NCBI GenBank assembly: GCA_963576725.1
Contig: OY755244.1
Coordinates: forward strand, 79,111,620 to 79,175,619
Length of the DNA: 64,000 nt
Reading direction: 5' to 3'
DNA from: Azorinus chamasolen
Lineage: Eukaryota; Mollusca; Bivalvia; Cardiida; Solecurtidae
Part shown: piece after piece, positions 10,488 to 20,524 of the stretch
Layout: every line of letters starts with the position of its first letter
How positions within the stretch are numbered: the first letter of the stretch is position 1
Made by a program: the position numbers and the translations under genes
The notes under the pieces: model-generated
What the model was told of the DNA's origin: nothing
What the model saw: only the letters and a program-made list of their open reading frames with translations
The model's database searches: none

Positions 10488-10677
10488 AGGGAGCTCTGAA
10501 TAGAGGTAGTACCTTTGGTGTTTGGCATGCTGCACCTTGCCAGGAATGGTGGATATGGGATAGGTGATAGGTGAGATAGTTCTTGGACGTATTTCCTGGT
10601 CCAAAACGACAGTAACCTGTTTTAGGGAATTGAATATAAATAATTATAAAGTTTGGTGGAATACAAAATTCAAATCG

Positions 10678-10878
10678 TTAACCCTTTCGCTGCCAATGCC
10701 GGATCTGTGATTACCTATGCAAACAGTTTGGATCCAGATGAGAACTCGGCGTCTCATCTGGATCCAAAATGTTTGTTACTATGTTTTTGAAACAAAAACG
10801 AAGAAAATAAACAAAAATGAAATTTTGTAGCAGACGACAAAGTTAGCAGACGATAGAACTTGGCAACGAAAGGGTTAA
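10678..10878 (-). mobile_element. TT-E MITE, copy 2
   Basis: TTAA at 10678-10681 and 10875-10878. Hairpin arms GTTTGGATCCAGATGAGA and CGTCTCATCTGGATCC. Part of the palindrome centre is deleted (GAGAACTCGGCGTCTC), so the copy is about 20 bp shorter than copy 1. Confidence 0.88.
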
Positions 10879-11287
10879 ACTGTGTATAGTAATCATAATA
10901 TGTACTATTAGCTGGGCGAAAGGACCGAGAACAAAAGAATGAGGGAAATGTCACGAAACAATATATATCATTCATATAGTTAATACAATTTCCTAACAAC
11001 CTGCCCTAAAAAGATACAGAGGTCGATTTATACAATGAAAAGACAGTGAATGGAAATGTCAAACAAAAAGTCACAACATCAAACAACATTCTCAGCAGGT
11101 GTGTAACAATCTGTTGCAATGACAATGAACTATAATCAAACAAACATGACAGATATAGGTTGATCTATGAGAGAGAGCTTGCTCTCAGAATACACAAAAC
11201 GTGACAAATATTTCAAGGCTGTAGGACGTAAATAATTTGCAGTCAAAGATCCAGGACATATATTTTTACCCTGTGGACACAAATCAG
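10879..11287. other. No recognisable feature
   Basis: Only short frames and no paired terminal repeats. It includes GAGAGAGAGCTTGCTCTC, a short palindrome without further context. Confidence 0.4.
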
Positions 11288-11619
11288 TTTATCCTTTCCC
11301 TCGTTGAGATGCCTTTTCATGCCTTTGCAAACAGAGTAGACTCCAGATTACACAGATCCTGTAGGACCCGTCTGATCAGGATCATCGCTGGTTGCATATG
11401 AAATAATATAGATCTGATTCTACAGTGTCTACCATAGCAAAATAATCCTGTGCTCATACACATTTATATATATTTAACCCTTCGCTTGCTGATTTTAAAA
11501 CACATTTCTCCTTCTTTACCCATGCCCTGTTGTATAATTACATATATCTTCACTGTGTACAAGTATTTCGCTGTACAATTACTGCTGTGGAGTGCACTGG
11601 TTGCACAATCAACTTGTAA

Positions 11620-12951
11620 CTAGAGGTTTGTTTTTGTCACAAAAACAGATGTCTCCCCCTCCCATCCTCTTTCCAATACACAAGTATAATGTCTGTAACT
11701 CCAAACTTATCTGGGTCTAATGTTTAAGTCATCAGGGGCAATAACTCCAACATTGTCAGGGGGAGACAATTCAAAAGCCCCAGGTACACAAAAACACATG
11801 CTAGTCAACATTCTTGTGAAGTTTGGTGACTCTAGTACTAGTGGTTTCAGAGATACATGTGACACAAAGTAAAGTTTCTCTTATTTAAGTCATATGGTGC
11901 AGTAACTCCAAAGTTATCAGGGGGAGACAATTAAAAACCCCAGATGCACAACAACTCATGCTGGTGAACATTCCTGTGAAGTTTGGTGACTCTAGCCCTA
12001 CTGGTTTCAGAGATACGTGCTGCACAAAGTTTCTCTAATTTTAAGTTAACATATCAGGGGCAGTAACTCAATAATTATCAGGGGGAGATAATTTAAAAAA
12101 AACCCAGGTGCACAACAACTCATGCTGGTGAACATTCCTGTGAAGTTTGGTAACTCTAGCCCTAGTGTTTTTAAAGATATGCATGACACAAAGTTTCTCT
12201 AATTTTAAGTAATCATATCAGGGGCAATAACTCCAAAGTTATCAAGGGAAGACAATTCAAAAATCCCAGTTGTACAACAACTCATGCTGGTCGACATTCC
12301 TGTGAAGTTTGGTGACTCTAGCCCTAGTGGTTTCAGAGATATGCACGACACTAAGTAAAGTTTGTCTAATTTTAAGTCATCAGGGGCAGTAACTCCAAAG
12401 TTAACAGGGGGAGACAATTCGAAAAACCCAAGAGCAAAACAACTCATGCTTGTGAACAATCCTGTGAAGTTTGGTGACTCTAGCCCTACTGGTTTCAGAG
12501 ATACGCGCGACACAAAGTTTGTATAAATTTAAGTATTCATATCAGGGGCAATAACTCAAGAATTATCAGGGGGAGATAATTCAAAAACCATAGGTGCACA
12601 ACAACTTATGCTGGTGAACATTCCTGTGAAGTTTGGTGACTCTAGTACTAGCGGTTTCAGAGATACGTGCGCCACAAAGTTTTTCTAATTTTAAGTCATC
12701 AGGGGCAATAACTCCAAAATTATCATGGGGAGACAATTCAAAAACCCTAGGTGCACAACAACTCATGCTGGTGAACATTCCTGTGAAGTTTGGTGACTCT
12801 AGCCCAATTGGTTTCAGAGATACGCGCGACACAAGTTTGTGACGGACAGACAGACGGACGGACAGACGGACAGACGGACAGACGGACGGACGGACGGACA
12901 GACAGACAACTCTGGCAAAAACAATATATCTCCCCATAAATGGGGGAGACA
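11620..12951 (+). mobile_element. Satellite-bearing element 1 (160-bp units)
   Basis: Begins CTAGAGGTTTGTTTTTGTC, with subterminal ATGTCTCCCC (11649-11658). It contains about seven tandem units starting near 11734, 11890, 12052, 12216, 12371, 12541 and 12697 (spacing 155-170), each with GGGGCAATAACTCC and GAAGTTTGGTGACTCTAG. It ends in a (GACG)n-type microsatellite (12841-12908) and the hairpin TCTCCCC-ATAAAT-GGGGGAGA (12929-12949). GGGGAGACAT at the end inverts the 5' subterminal tract. From recall this resembles the bivalve pearl/Helentron-derived elements that carry BIV160-type repeats. That assignment is inference. Confidence 0.8.
12841..12908 (+). repeat. (GACG/GACA)n microsatellite
   Basis: Tetranucleotide run mixing GACG and GACA directly after the last 160-bp unit and before the terminal hairpin. 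The same placement occurs at 56148-56193 and 63845-63860. Confidence 0.9.
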
Positions 12952-13529
12952 TAAATAGTGTAGACCCTGATGAGACAGCTCCTGCAGGAGCTGTCTCATC
13001 TGGGTCTTCACTATTTACAGGTAGGTATATTGACGTGAATAGCAAGCGAAGGGTTAACTGATAAATATTCATGATATTCATAATGTTACACTCAGTTACA
13101 TTAATATTCATGTGGTAAGGTGTTAACTATAAAATTCATCAGCGTACATAAAAGGTCATGTCCAACAATCACGGATGAAACGAATTCAAGCATACACTTG
13201 ACGCAGATGGTGAACAACAAAATACAACCTCGAATTTACAAAGATTCGGACTCGCGAAGAGACCGAGTGAATGGATATACGTAATTTGCGGACATTTACG
13301 TACAGAATGAAAAGCACAGAAATAAAAATTAAAAATACAGTAACTGATATGATTCGTAGCTAATATGACCGTCACGTGATAGAAAGGTAAAACCGACCTC
13401 ACTACTTAAGGATAACGTCGTGTTCAGAACCCAGTATCTAGATGAACATTCCTCGTCGGATAAGGCCGATATGAAAATACATCAATCTCTTTTGTTACTT
13501 GGAAACAATTCAATGATTCAGTGAATCCT

Positions 13530-14010
13530 TTAACTCATAGAGGTTCATTCCTTTGCAAACAAAGAAGACCCAACTTAAAAAAGTTCTTGTAGGAGCCATC
13601 TGACCAGGGTCTGCTCTGTTGGCTTGTGTAATAACATGCAGTAAAACCCCTCTAATGCGACCACCAAAAAGGAGCATAATTCACAGTGGCAGAGGCAGGT
13701 GGTAGCTTAATGCAGGACGAACGTTATGAAGAAAGCTCCTTTAGGAGCTTAATGCAGGACGAAAGTTATGCAGAAAGCTCCTATAGGAGCTTTCTGTATA
13801 ACTTTCGTCCTGCATTAAGCAACCACCTGCTTATAAAGACAGCCATGTTTGTTCATTAAGTGGTCGCACTAGAGGGGTTATACTGTAGTTCTGTTTCTAC
13901 AGTCTCTGTCTCTGTCATAAGAAACAATCCTGTTTACATATGCCATGATACAATTCATCTGATGCGTGTTTATTAGTTCTCACACGCATGTTCATGGAGT
14001 AAAGGATTAA
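13530..14010 (-). mobile_element. TT-D MITE split by a TA-C insertion
   Basis: Left part 13530-13636 (TTAACTCATAG, GCAAACAAAGAAGACCC, AGGGTCTGCTCTG). Right part 13888-14010 (TTTCTACAGTCTCTG ... TCATGGAGTAAAGGATTAA). The TA-C3 element at 13637-13887 sits just outside the hairpin. The joined length is about 230 bp. Confidence 0.75.
13637..13887 (+). mobile_element. TA-C3 MITE with a duplicated stem segment
   Basis: CAGTAAAACCCCTCTAATGCG...GCACTAGAGGGGTTATACTG ends. Stem GGCAGGTGGTAGCTTAATGC and core AAAGCTCCTATAGGAGCTTT. A 43-bp stem piece beginning AGCTTAATGCAGGACGAA occurs twice (about 13703 and 13746), so the element is longer than its relatives. Confidence 0.85.
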
Positions 14011-14152
14011 ACTTCCATCAGCTAATACGATTTTACAACCGTACTCAGTTTATAACACAATGCCGACAACGGACGTCCCAATACAGTACATTAACACTGT
14101 AGTATTGTAGCACGGTTAATTGTTGTTGGTTTTTTAGAAAAACTGGATTTTA

Positions 14153-15290
14153 TATATATATAAAAAAAAAGATGTGTTTGTGAAACACTTTGCCCCCGAT
14201 ATGACATTTGACCCTAAAGGATGACCTTGACATGTCACCCCCAAACTGTGCAGCTTCATGAGATACACATGCATACCAAATATCAAGTCTGTATCTCTAC
14301 TGGTTCAAAAGTTATGGTCAATGTCAAAGTCGGTGACATTTGACCCTGAAGGATGACATTGACATGTCACCCCACAAAATGTGCAGCTTCATGAGATACA
14401 CATGCATACCAAATAACAAGCCTGTATGTGTACTGGTTCAAAAGTTATGGCTAATGCTCAAGTTGTTGATTTGACCTATATATTTGACCTCTGACCTCGA
14501 AGGATGACATTGACTTTGACATGTCACCCCTCAAAATGTGTGACTTTATGAGATACATATGCATGCCAAATATCACATCTCTATCTCTACAGATTTAAAA
14601 GTGTTTGTTTGTGTTGATTAACGTCCGTGTCTGCTCACTATGGGCTAATTGGCCGCCCCAGAGAGAGGGGAGAGGATACAGAGAAACCCGGGCGCGATGT
14701 CCTACTCTTACTATCTATCGACTGAGTTTCTCTGGTTCTTTTAGATGCCCAGTGTAAAGCACTGATACATCGAACCTCGGTTTATAGTCTCGTCCGAAGG
14801 ACTAGGTCCGGCGGGGGATCGAACCCGTGATTTAAAAGTTATGCCCAATGTTAAAGTTGCTGACAAACAAACAAACATCTGACCATTGACTCTGAAGGAT
14901 GACATTGACTTTGACATGTCACCGCTCAAAATATGCAACTTCATGAGATACAAATGCATGCCAAATATCAAGTCTTTATCTCTACTGGTTCAAAAGTTAT
15001 GACCAATGTTAAAGTCGGTGATTTGACCTATATGTTTGACCTCTGACCTTGAAGGATGACAATGACCTTGACAAGTTACCCCTCAAACTATGAGGCTTTA
15101 TGAGATACATATGCGTGCCGAATATCAAGTCTCTAACTGTACTGGCTCAAAAGTTATGACCAATGTTAAAGTTGGTGACAAACAAACAAACAAACAATCC
15201 AACAGACAAACAGAAACAGACAGGAAAACCCCCAATATCCCCCAGATCTGATCGGGTGGGGGTGGGGGGGGGGGGCATAAAAATTTACCC
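14153..15290 (+). mobile_element. Satellite-bearing element 2 (about 132-bp units), split by a SINE
   Basis: Starts with GATGTGTTTGTGAAACAC then TTGCCCCC. Units of about 132 bp start near 14203, 14335 and 14468, each with TTTGACCCTGAAGGATGAC, CATGAGATACACATGC and CTACTGGTTCAAAAGTTATG. They continue after the SINE to about 15175. Then comes an (ACAA)n run (15178-15200) and a C-rich/G-rich terminal hairpin (AATATCCCCC...GGGTGGGGG plus poly-G). Same architecture as element 1, unrelated unit sequence. Confidence 0.75.
14603..14828 (-). mobile_element. tRNA-related SINE-like insertion with an 11-bp TSD
   Basis: Flanked by GATTTAAAAGT at 14592-14602 and again at 14829-14839. Read on the minus strand it starts with the Pol III B-box-like GGTTCGATCCCC (complement near 14817) and ends in GTTAATCAACACAAACAAAC, a (CAAA)-rich tail. 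It has no coding frame. The element interrupts one unit of the surrounding satellite; removing it and one TSD restores the unit (..CTCTAC-GATTTAAAAGT-TATGCCC). It probably moved with LINE machinery; the partner LINE is unknown. Confidence 0.8.
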
Positions 15291-15464
15291 GTAGGGATTT
15301 GGCAATTTTCTTAATATGATGGAAGGGTGCCACTCTAATTTTACAAATATGTTTAAATTTAAAAAACTTTAATGACATACCTGATTTAAATGAGAGGTTA
15401 TGCCATTAGCACTGAATATTAATAACCGAGTAATGTAATATTGGAAATACTTATTTTAATCATA

Positions 15465-15884
15465 TACAGTAGAACTTGTATTAAGCGACTTTGAATTGAT
15501 TGAATGCAGACATCTCAAAGAGCAACTCGTTGCTTAACCCTTTCGCTGCCAAACTCTGTCGTCTGCTAACTTTGTCGTCTGCTACAAATTTTCATTCTTT
15601 TGATTTTCTTCATTTTTGTTTCAAAAACATAGTAACAGTAACAAACAGTTTGGATCCTGATGAGACGCCGAGTTACTCGGCGTCTCATCTGGATCCAAAC
15701 TGTTTGCATAGGTAATCACAGATCCGGCATAGGCAGCGAAAGGCTTAATGCAGGACAAACATTATGTAGAAAGCTACTATAGGAGATTTCTGCATTACTT
15801 TTGACCACCATTAAGCTACCACCTGTCATAAAGACCCATAACTATACCTCTTATTGATGATCGTTTAAGACAGGTTCTACTGTA
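15465..15884 (+). mobile_element. TA-C3 MITE split by TT-E
   Basis: Left end TACAGTAGAACTTG (15465) and right end AGGTTCTACTGTA (to 15884). The stem GTTGC-TTAA-TGCAGGACAAAC is interrupted exactly at TTAA by the TT-E element. Without it the stem matches the family sequence GTAGCTTAATGCAGGACG. Confidence 0.85.
15534..15748 (+). mobile_element. TT-E MITE, copy 3, with a demonstrable TTAA target duplication
   Basis: TTAA at 15534-15537 and 15745-15748, ends CCCTTTCGCTGCC / GGCAGCGAAAGGC, hairpin GACGCCGAGTTACTCGGCG intact. The interrupted TA-C stem contains a single TTAA at that position in other copies, so target duplication is shown by the sequence itself. Confidence 0.93.
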
Positions 15885-15929
15885 TGATGGAGAAACTACA
15901 AAATTATCCTCCAAACTAGATACAACCCT

Positions 15930-16138
15930 GAGCCAGCTAAGCACAACCTGGATGGTACTTACAAACAGCTTGAATGCGTATGAGACGCCGAGTGACTCGG
16001 CGCTGTGTCAGGATCCAAGCTGTTTGACATTCGATCAATAGTCTCTCAGCCGTTGTACAGTAATGAAAGCACGTGTATGTCGTACCAGGTCTAAGTTTGA
16101 GATGGCATCAATATTTCAGCAGGCTAAAAGTACATTAA
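15930..16138. mobile_element. TT-E2 fragment ending at a TT-A copy
   Basis: Hairpin 15962-16027 with ACAAACAGCTTG / CAAGCTGTTTG arms and GACGCCGAGTGACTCGGCG. The right-end tract CAGCAGGCTAAAAGTACATTAA (interrupted match to AGCAGGCTAAAAGTTAA) runs into the TTAA of the TT-A element that follows. Confidence 0.6.
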
Positions 16139-16386
16139 CCCTTTTCTTGCTGAATTTTAAAATACAAGTCTCCTTCTTCACCCATGCCCTGTTGTATAAT
16201 TACATATATATATTCACTGTGGATAAGTATTACGCTGTGCAATCACTGCTGTGGAGTGCACTCGTTGCACAATCAACTTGTAAATAGTGCAGACCCTGAT
16301 GAGACAGCTCCTGCAGGCGCTGTCTCATCTGGGTCTTCACTATTTACAGGTACGTATATTGACGTGAATAGCAAGCGAAGGGTTAA
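16135..16386 (-). mobile_element. TT-A MITE, copy 5
   Basis: TTAA at 16135-16138 and 16383-16386. One change in the palindrome (GCAGGCGC). The right TTAA is also the left boundary of repeat TT-Q. Confidence 0.9.
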
Positions 16387-16787
16387 AGAGGAAGTTCCTA
16401 AAGCGAACGCAACGTTTCAATAATATCATAAAACTTGGAATTTGTTATATGCAATCAAGTTTTATTCAATAACTGGGCCCACATATGGGTATATAAACAA
16501 ACAACAGAGACAGGAACAAAATATATACAAGACTAAAATTATAAAAATATAGAGCTCCAGGCAAGATAAAAACGATCTTGGTCGATCAGTTAACGAAACT
16601 AAAACGCGAGCCGAATAGATACTAATACATCACCGAATAACATACCAAACACATGAAGGTTGTTTATTCGACTGGTTTTCTTGCGATATACTTCTTTTCA
16701 GCATATAACCACACTATTATAAATAAAATATTAATGTGGTTGTTAGGCAATGTTGAAACACGTTGCAAGCATAGACTATCACTTTAA
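16383..16787 (+). mobile_element. TT-Q element, copy 1
   Basis: About 405 bp bounded by TTAAAG and CTTTAA, related along its length to 51917-52284 (shared AATATCATAAAACTTGG, AACGCGAGCCGAATA, CACGTTGCAAG). The shared outer limits at TTAA in both copies suggest a TTAA-flanked element. It has no palindrome of the TT-A type. Confidence 0.6.
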
Positions 16788-17261
16788 ACAAAGTGTATCT
16801 CAATTATAGGAAAATATAAAACAATGCCTCGGTAACAAAAGGTTTTAGGAATTTGGTATTGCATGAGCTTAGCTAAGACCAAAATGGCACAACAGTGTAA
16901 ACCAGTCATTATCAAACAACTCATAGAAAACCGAATGTGATTATGAATAAAATACCTACACCCCTATGTAAATACCTATGTAAATACCTTACTTATTAGA
17001 AATCAACATTCACAAATAGAAACGGGTCGCTGGCAAAACACCATTTAATGAATGCAAATGCAATACATTGGTAGGATGTAGGAAACGAATTTAATCGTGA
17101 GATATTAAATAATACAGATCAACATACAAACAATTATAGATGTAATTAATTGCGAAAAGGCTGCTAAACTTGGAAGGTTGGGTATCATCGTGCTGCATTT
17201 TGCAAAAGTCTCAGTATATAGTAAAATGTTTTTTAAGAGGTTGCTTAAGACAGCATTTAGC
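16788..17261. other. No recognisable feature
   Basis: Unique AT-rich sequence, with a short direct repeat of TATGTAAATACC near 16964-16987. Confidence 0.4.
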
Positions 17262-17469
17262 TACAGTAAAACCTCTCTATAACGACCACTAAATTGTGTT
17301 AACTAGTTGGTATTTTGGGCAGGTGGTTGCTTAAAGCAAGGTGAAAGTAAAACAGAACGCTCTTATAGGAGCGTTCTGTTTTACTTTAACCTTGCTTTAA
17401 GCATCCACCTGCCTTTAACACAAAATACTTGATGTAATTTAGTGGCCGCTATAGAGAGGTTTTACTGTA
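17262..17469 (+). mobile_element. TA-C1 MITE, copy 1
   Basis: TA-C1 is about 207 bp: TACAGTAAAACCTCTCTATA...TATAGAGAGGTTTTACTGTA. A long stem GCAGGTGGTTGCTTAAAGC closes on GAACGCTCCTATAGGAGCG. The ends are TA on both sides. An extra right-end-like piece, GGTGGTCGCTTTAGAGCGG, follows at 17493-17524. Confidence 0.9.
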
Positions 17470-17693
17470 CCATTAATAATCAGACGTCATTTAGGTGGTC
17501 GCTTTAGAGCGGTTTTAATGTACATGCAACAAGTAGACAATGGTTAATAAATGAGGGGCGTAGCTAGCGATAAACTTACGCACGTGCGCAACATCAGTTT
17601 GAAAGGTGAAAACATTATTATGGCCAAAATGGAACAAAAATCGAAGGCTAAGGGGGTAGACTTTGATAAACTTTCTGTCTTGTCATGTAAGTT

Positions 17694-17890
17694 TTAAGCA
17701 TTCCCCGATATTGACACCTTTTGACGCCTCTGTGAAATTCACCTTTTGAAAGCATTTTAACAAATAGAGCATTTGCTCCTATAGGAGCAAATGCTCTATT
17801 TAACACAATGGTTTCAAGTTTGATTTTGTTCAAATGCTCCATTTATCACAATGGTTTCAAAACTACTAAACATAATATTCCAGAGGGAGC
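17694..17890 (+). mobile_element. TT-B MITE with a repeated right arm
   Basis: TTAAGCATTCCCCGATATTG start and complete palindrome ATTTGCTCCTATAGGAGCAAAT. The right arm ATTTAACACAATGGTTTCAA is followed by a second copy (ATTTATCACAATGGTTTCAA). The far right end is missing. Confidence 0.7.
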
Positions 17891-17961
17891 ATGACCTCGG
17901 ACCCAAATAGCCACGATGCGTACAACCATGGTTATTATTTCCCGCTTCACAATAGATGTAA

Positions 17962-18169
17962 TACAGTAAAACCTCTTTATAACGGCCAATAAATTACATC
18001 AAGTTTTGAGTGTTTAAGGCAGGTGGTTGCTTAAAGCAAGGTGAAAGTAAAACAGAACGCTCCTATAGGAGCGTTCTGTTTTACTTCCACCTTGCTTTAA
18101 GCAGCCACCTGTCCTAAATACTAACTAATTGACACAATAGTGTGGCCGTTATAGAGAGGTTTTACTGTA
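17962..18169 (+). mobile_element. TA-C1 MITE, copy 2
   Basis: TA at both ends, core GCTCCTATAGGAGC perfect. Its right end directly abuts the first recognisable LINE endonuclease codons. Whether it interrupts that LINE or lands at its truncation point cannot be told. Confidence 0.92.
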
Positions 18170-18464
18170 GATCTATTTCAACTACTAGAGGAAGACATAT
18201 ATGTTTGTTTAATGAACTTGGTATTACATATATTGCTGGTGATTTTAATGGTAGAGGTGCTGCCAGGCCTGATTATATTGTACATGATAATAGAATTGAT
18301 GCAGTTGACAGTGATATTTATGTTGTAGACAAGCCCCTGGGCCAGGCCTCTATGGATAGTAAGTGTAATAAGCAGGACCATCGTCTGCTCGAACTATGTA
18401 AAGCGAGCTCAGTCCTCATTGCTAACGGTCGTCTTGGCTCCAATAATGGAATAGGTACATACAT

Positions 18465-18495
<31 letters not shown>
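18465..18495. repeat. (CAAT)n tract
   Basis: About seven CAAT units marking the 3' terminus of the reverse-strand LINE and the left edge of the insertion into the forward LINE. Confidence 0.9.
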
Positions 18496-18497
<2 letters not shown>

Positions 18498-20520
18498 TAT
18501 TGCATAAAACACAGTACATATGTTTATAGCAAGTAAAGTAAAGTACAGGCGAAAACATGTGTGGATTTACAGAGGAGCATTCATTTCAAAAATAATATAT
18601 ATATAATACATGCATATACAGTAAAACCTCTCTTAACCGGAAGTTAAATCTAGTAAAAATATCGGTCTTGGGGACAGGTGACAGCTTAATGCAGGGTGGA
18701 AGTCATGCAGAAAGCTCCTATAGGAGCTTTCTGCATGACTTTCACCCTGCATTAAGCAGTCACCTGCCTAAAATATATAAATTCTTCTCGACTAGAATTC
18801 CGGTTAAGAGAGGTTTTACTGTATAGTCAATCAGTTACCTTCATTTACCTTCAGCTTCTCAATTTATTAGCGAAATATATAAATTTTGCTAGGTTTCTTA
18901 TAACTGTCCTTGTTCCCGCTGACATGAGATTTTATTTTTTTTGAATTGTCGGCCATGTGATATAGTAACTTATCAAATATCTAGATCGTAGTTCTGAGTA
19001 TCTGTTACAAATCAAAAGGAAATGAAATTCATTTTCAATCATGCCTGAATTACAGTTTGTACAAATTATTTCGTTTCTCTGTAAATTTTGATATCTGCCA
19101 GTCTCAATTAATAAGTTATGCGAGGAAACTCTAAACCTAGTTAATGCTATTCTTAATCTATTATCTTTTTTGAAGTCCAAGTAATTTTCAAAATGTTTCT
19201 GTGTTTTAAATTTGCAATATGTCTCCAGACGATTGGAGCTATTAATAGAATTAGACCAATTGTGTGTGTAAATATCTATAATATTGATGTTGTTGTAGTT
19301 TATATTAACATTGAGTTGATTTTGCCATATGTATGACAGTCCACAACTATCCAGTGTAAGTTTTATCTGATAAGCCCAATTGTTATTTCTATATGTTTCT
19401 CCAAATTTACATCATTCTTTAACATCATGTAAGTTTTGTATAGGATTGAATGCTTTTTAGAACTTAATATTTTTATCCAATATTTTATAATAATGTTCTA
19501 TACACACACACACATTGGAATTCTCCCAAGTTCCCCATAAAGCGCGTCTAAATGTGTTAATCGCGTAACACCTAGTAGCTTAAGACAGAACTTAGAGTGA
19601 ACATGTTCAACAATGGGACTAGGGTGGTGACCCCAGACTTCTGCAGCATAATTCAAGATCGGTGCGACTAAAGAGTCAGATAAGTTTACTTTTTCCGATG
19701 TTGGGAGATCTGTTTGGTTGTATACAGTGAATAATTTGTGCATTGAGAATGACGCGTATTGTGCTATGTCGGCTTGTGTACGGTTCCAATTTCCATTTTT
19801 ATATAAGAAAACTCCTAATTACTTGAAGTGTTTAACTGTCTCGATAATTGAATTGTAAATGTAAAAATCGTGTTTTGTGTGTCTGCCTTTTTCAAACATC
19901 ATTATTTTAGTTTTGTTTACATTTAAATGCATACCCCACAAGTTACTATACGCTTCTATATTATTTATCATATTTTGCAAAGAATTTGGGTCATGGCTAA
20001 ATAAAAAATTCCATCATCTGCAAATAGCAATATCCAGAGTTTTAAGTTTTCTATTTCAAATATACCATTTAGATCTGTTTGATTGCTGTCTATAATGTCA
20101 TTTATAAAGAAGAGACAGAGGATGCTGCTTGATGGAGTCCCTTGTTTCACGCCGATAAAAGAGTCTATACGATCAGAGTATTTATTGTAATATCTTACCC
20201 GAGATTTAACTGTTGTGTACATAGATTGCAAGGCTTTAATAAATTTGGTACTAACGTTTTCATTTAACAGTTTTTTCCATAATAATATACTATCAATTTT
20301 ATCGAACATTTTTCCCAATCTAAAATGCAACGTATAGTTTTTTCTTCTGTGATAAAGTCTTACAATTATAGCATATATTATGAATATGCAATCAATAGTC
20401 GATTTATTTTTTTTGGAACCCGAACTGATTATCTATCAATTTTTCTTGTTTACCGGACCACTTTAGAAGTATGTTTACCAACAATTCTGAGCAGAATTTT
20501 ATATGATTGTTTTTAAAAAA
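18466..20520 (-). mobile_element. Reverse-strand LINE 1, 5'-truncated, with an (ATTG)n tail
   Basis: Read on the minus strand: DNQFGFQ at about 20430, MFDKIDS (motif A region), GVKQGTPSSS, LLFADD (motif C, about 20020), LVAPILNYAAEVWG and YGELGRIPM (19500-19680), then RIALTRFRVSSHNLLIETGR and a C-x2-C...H zinc-knuckle-like end (CTNCNSGM, EFHFLLIC) stopping at 18932. The 3' end is an (ATTG)n tetranucleotide tail (plus strand CAATCAATC.. at 18465-18495), typical of LINEs without poly-A. Frames are broken in several places. A TA-C2 MITE sits in its 3' untranslated part. Confidence 0.82.
18617..18823 (+). mobile_element. TA-C2 MITE, copy 1
   Basis: TA-C2 subtype: TACAGTAAAACCTCTCTTAA...CCGGTTAAGAGAGGTTTTACTGTA (ends only). 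Stem CAGGTGACAGCTTAATGCAG and core AAAGCTCCTATAGGAGCTTT. Flanked by TA (TATA on both sides), inserted into the 3' untranslated region of reverse LINE 1. Confidence 0.92.
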
Positions 20521-20524
20521 AAAA

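Larger units (their letters stand above)
11474..13057 (-). mobile_element. TT-A MITE, copy 4, split by a satellite element
   Basis: Left part 11474-11619 and right part 12952-13057, together 252 bp, with TTAA at both outer ends. The break falls at the base of the hairpin stem (CAACTTGTAA | TAAATAGTG). The intervening 1.33 kb is a tandem-repeat element of another kind. Confidence 0.9.
11288..13126 (-). mobile_element. TT-D MITE, outer shell of a three-level nest
   Basis: Left half 11288-11473 (CTTTGCAAACAGAGTAGAC, a worn hairpin with GATCCTGTAGGACCCG, then GATCTGATTCTACAGTGTC). Right half 13058-13126 (AAATATTCATGATATTC ... GGTGTTAA). The TT-A element at 11474-13057 interrupts it. Adding the halves gives about 255 bp, the normal TT-D length. 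Confidence 0.65.

Noticed and set aside
12841..12908. CRISPR-like or other regularly spaced array
   Set aside because: Simple GACG/GACA microsatellite with no unique spacers. The satellite arrays in the window are head-to-tail without spacers too.
12581..13111. 176-codon minus-strand frame
   Set aside because: It spans satellite units, the GACG microsatellite (giving Arg/Pro/Ser-Val repeats) and the split TT-A element, so it is an artefact.
8000..16423. Frames with NSADPDETAPAGAVSSGS in reverse of TT-A copies
   Set aside because: This is the opposite-strand reading of the same MITE hairpin, not a conserved gene.
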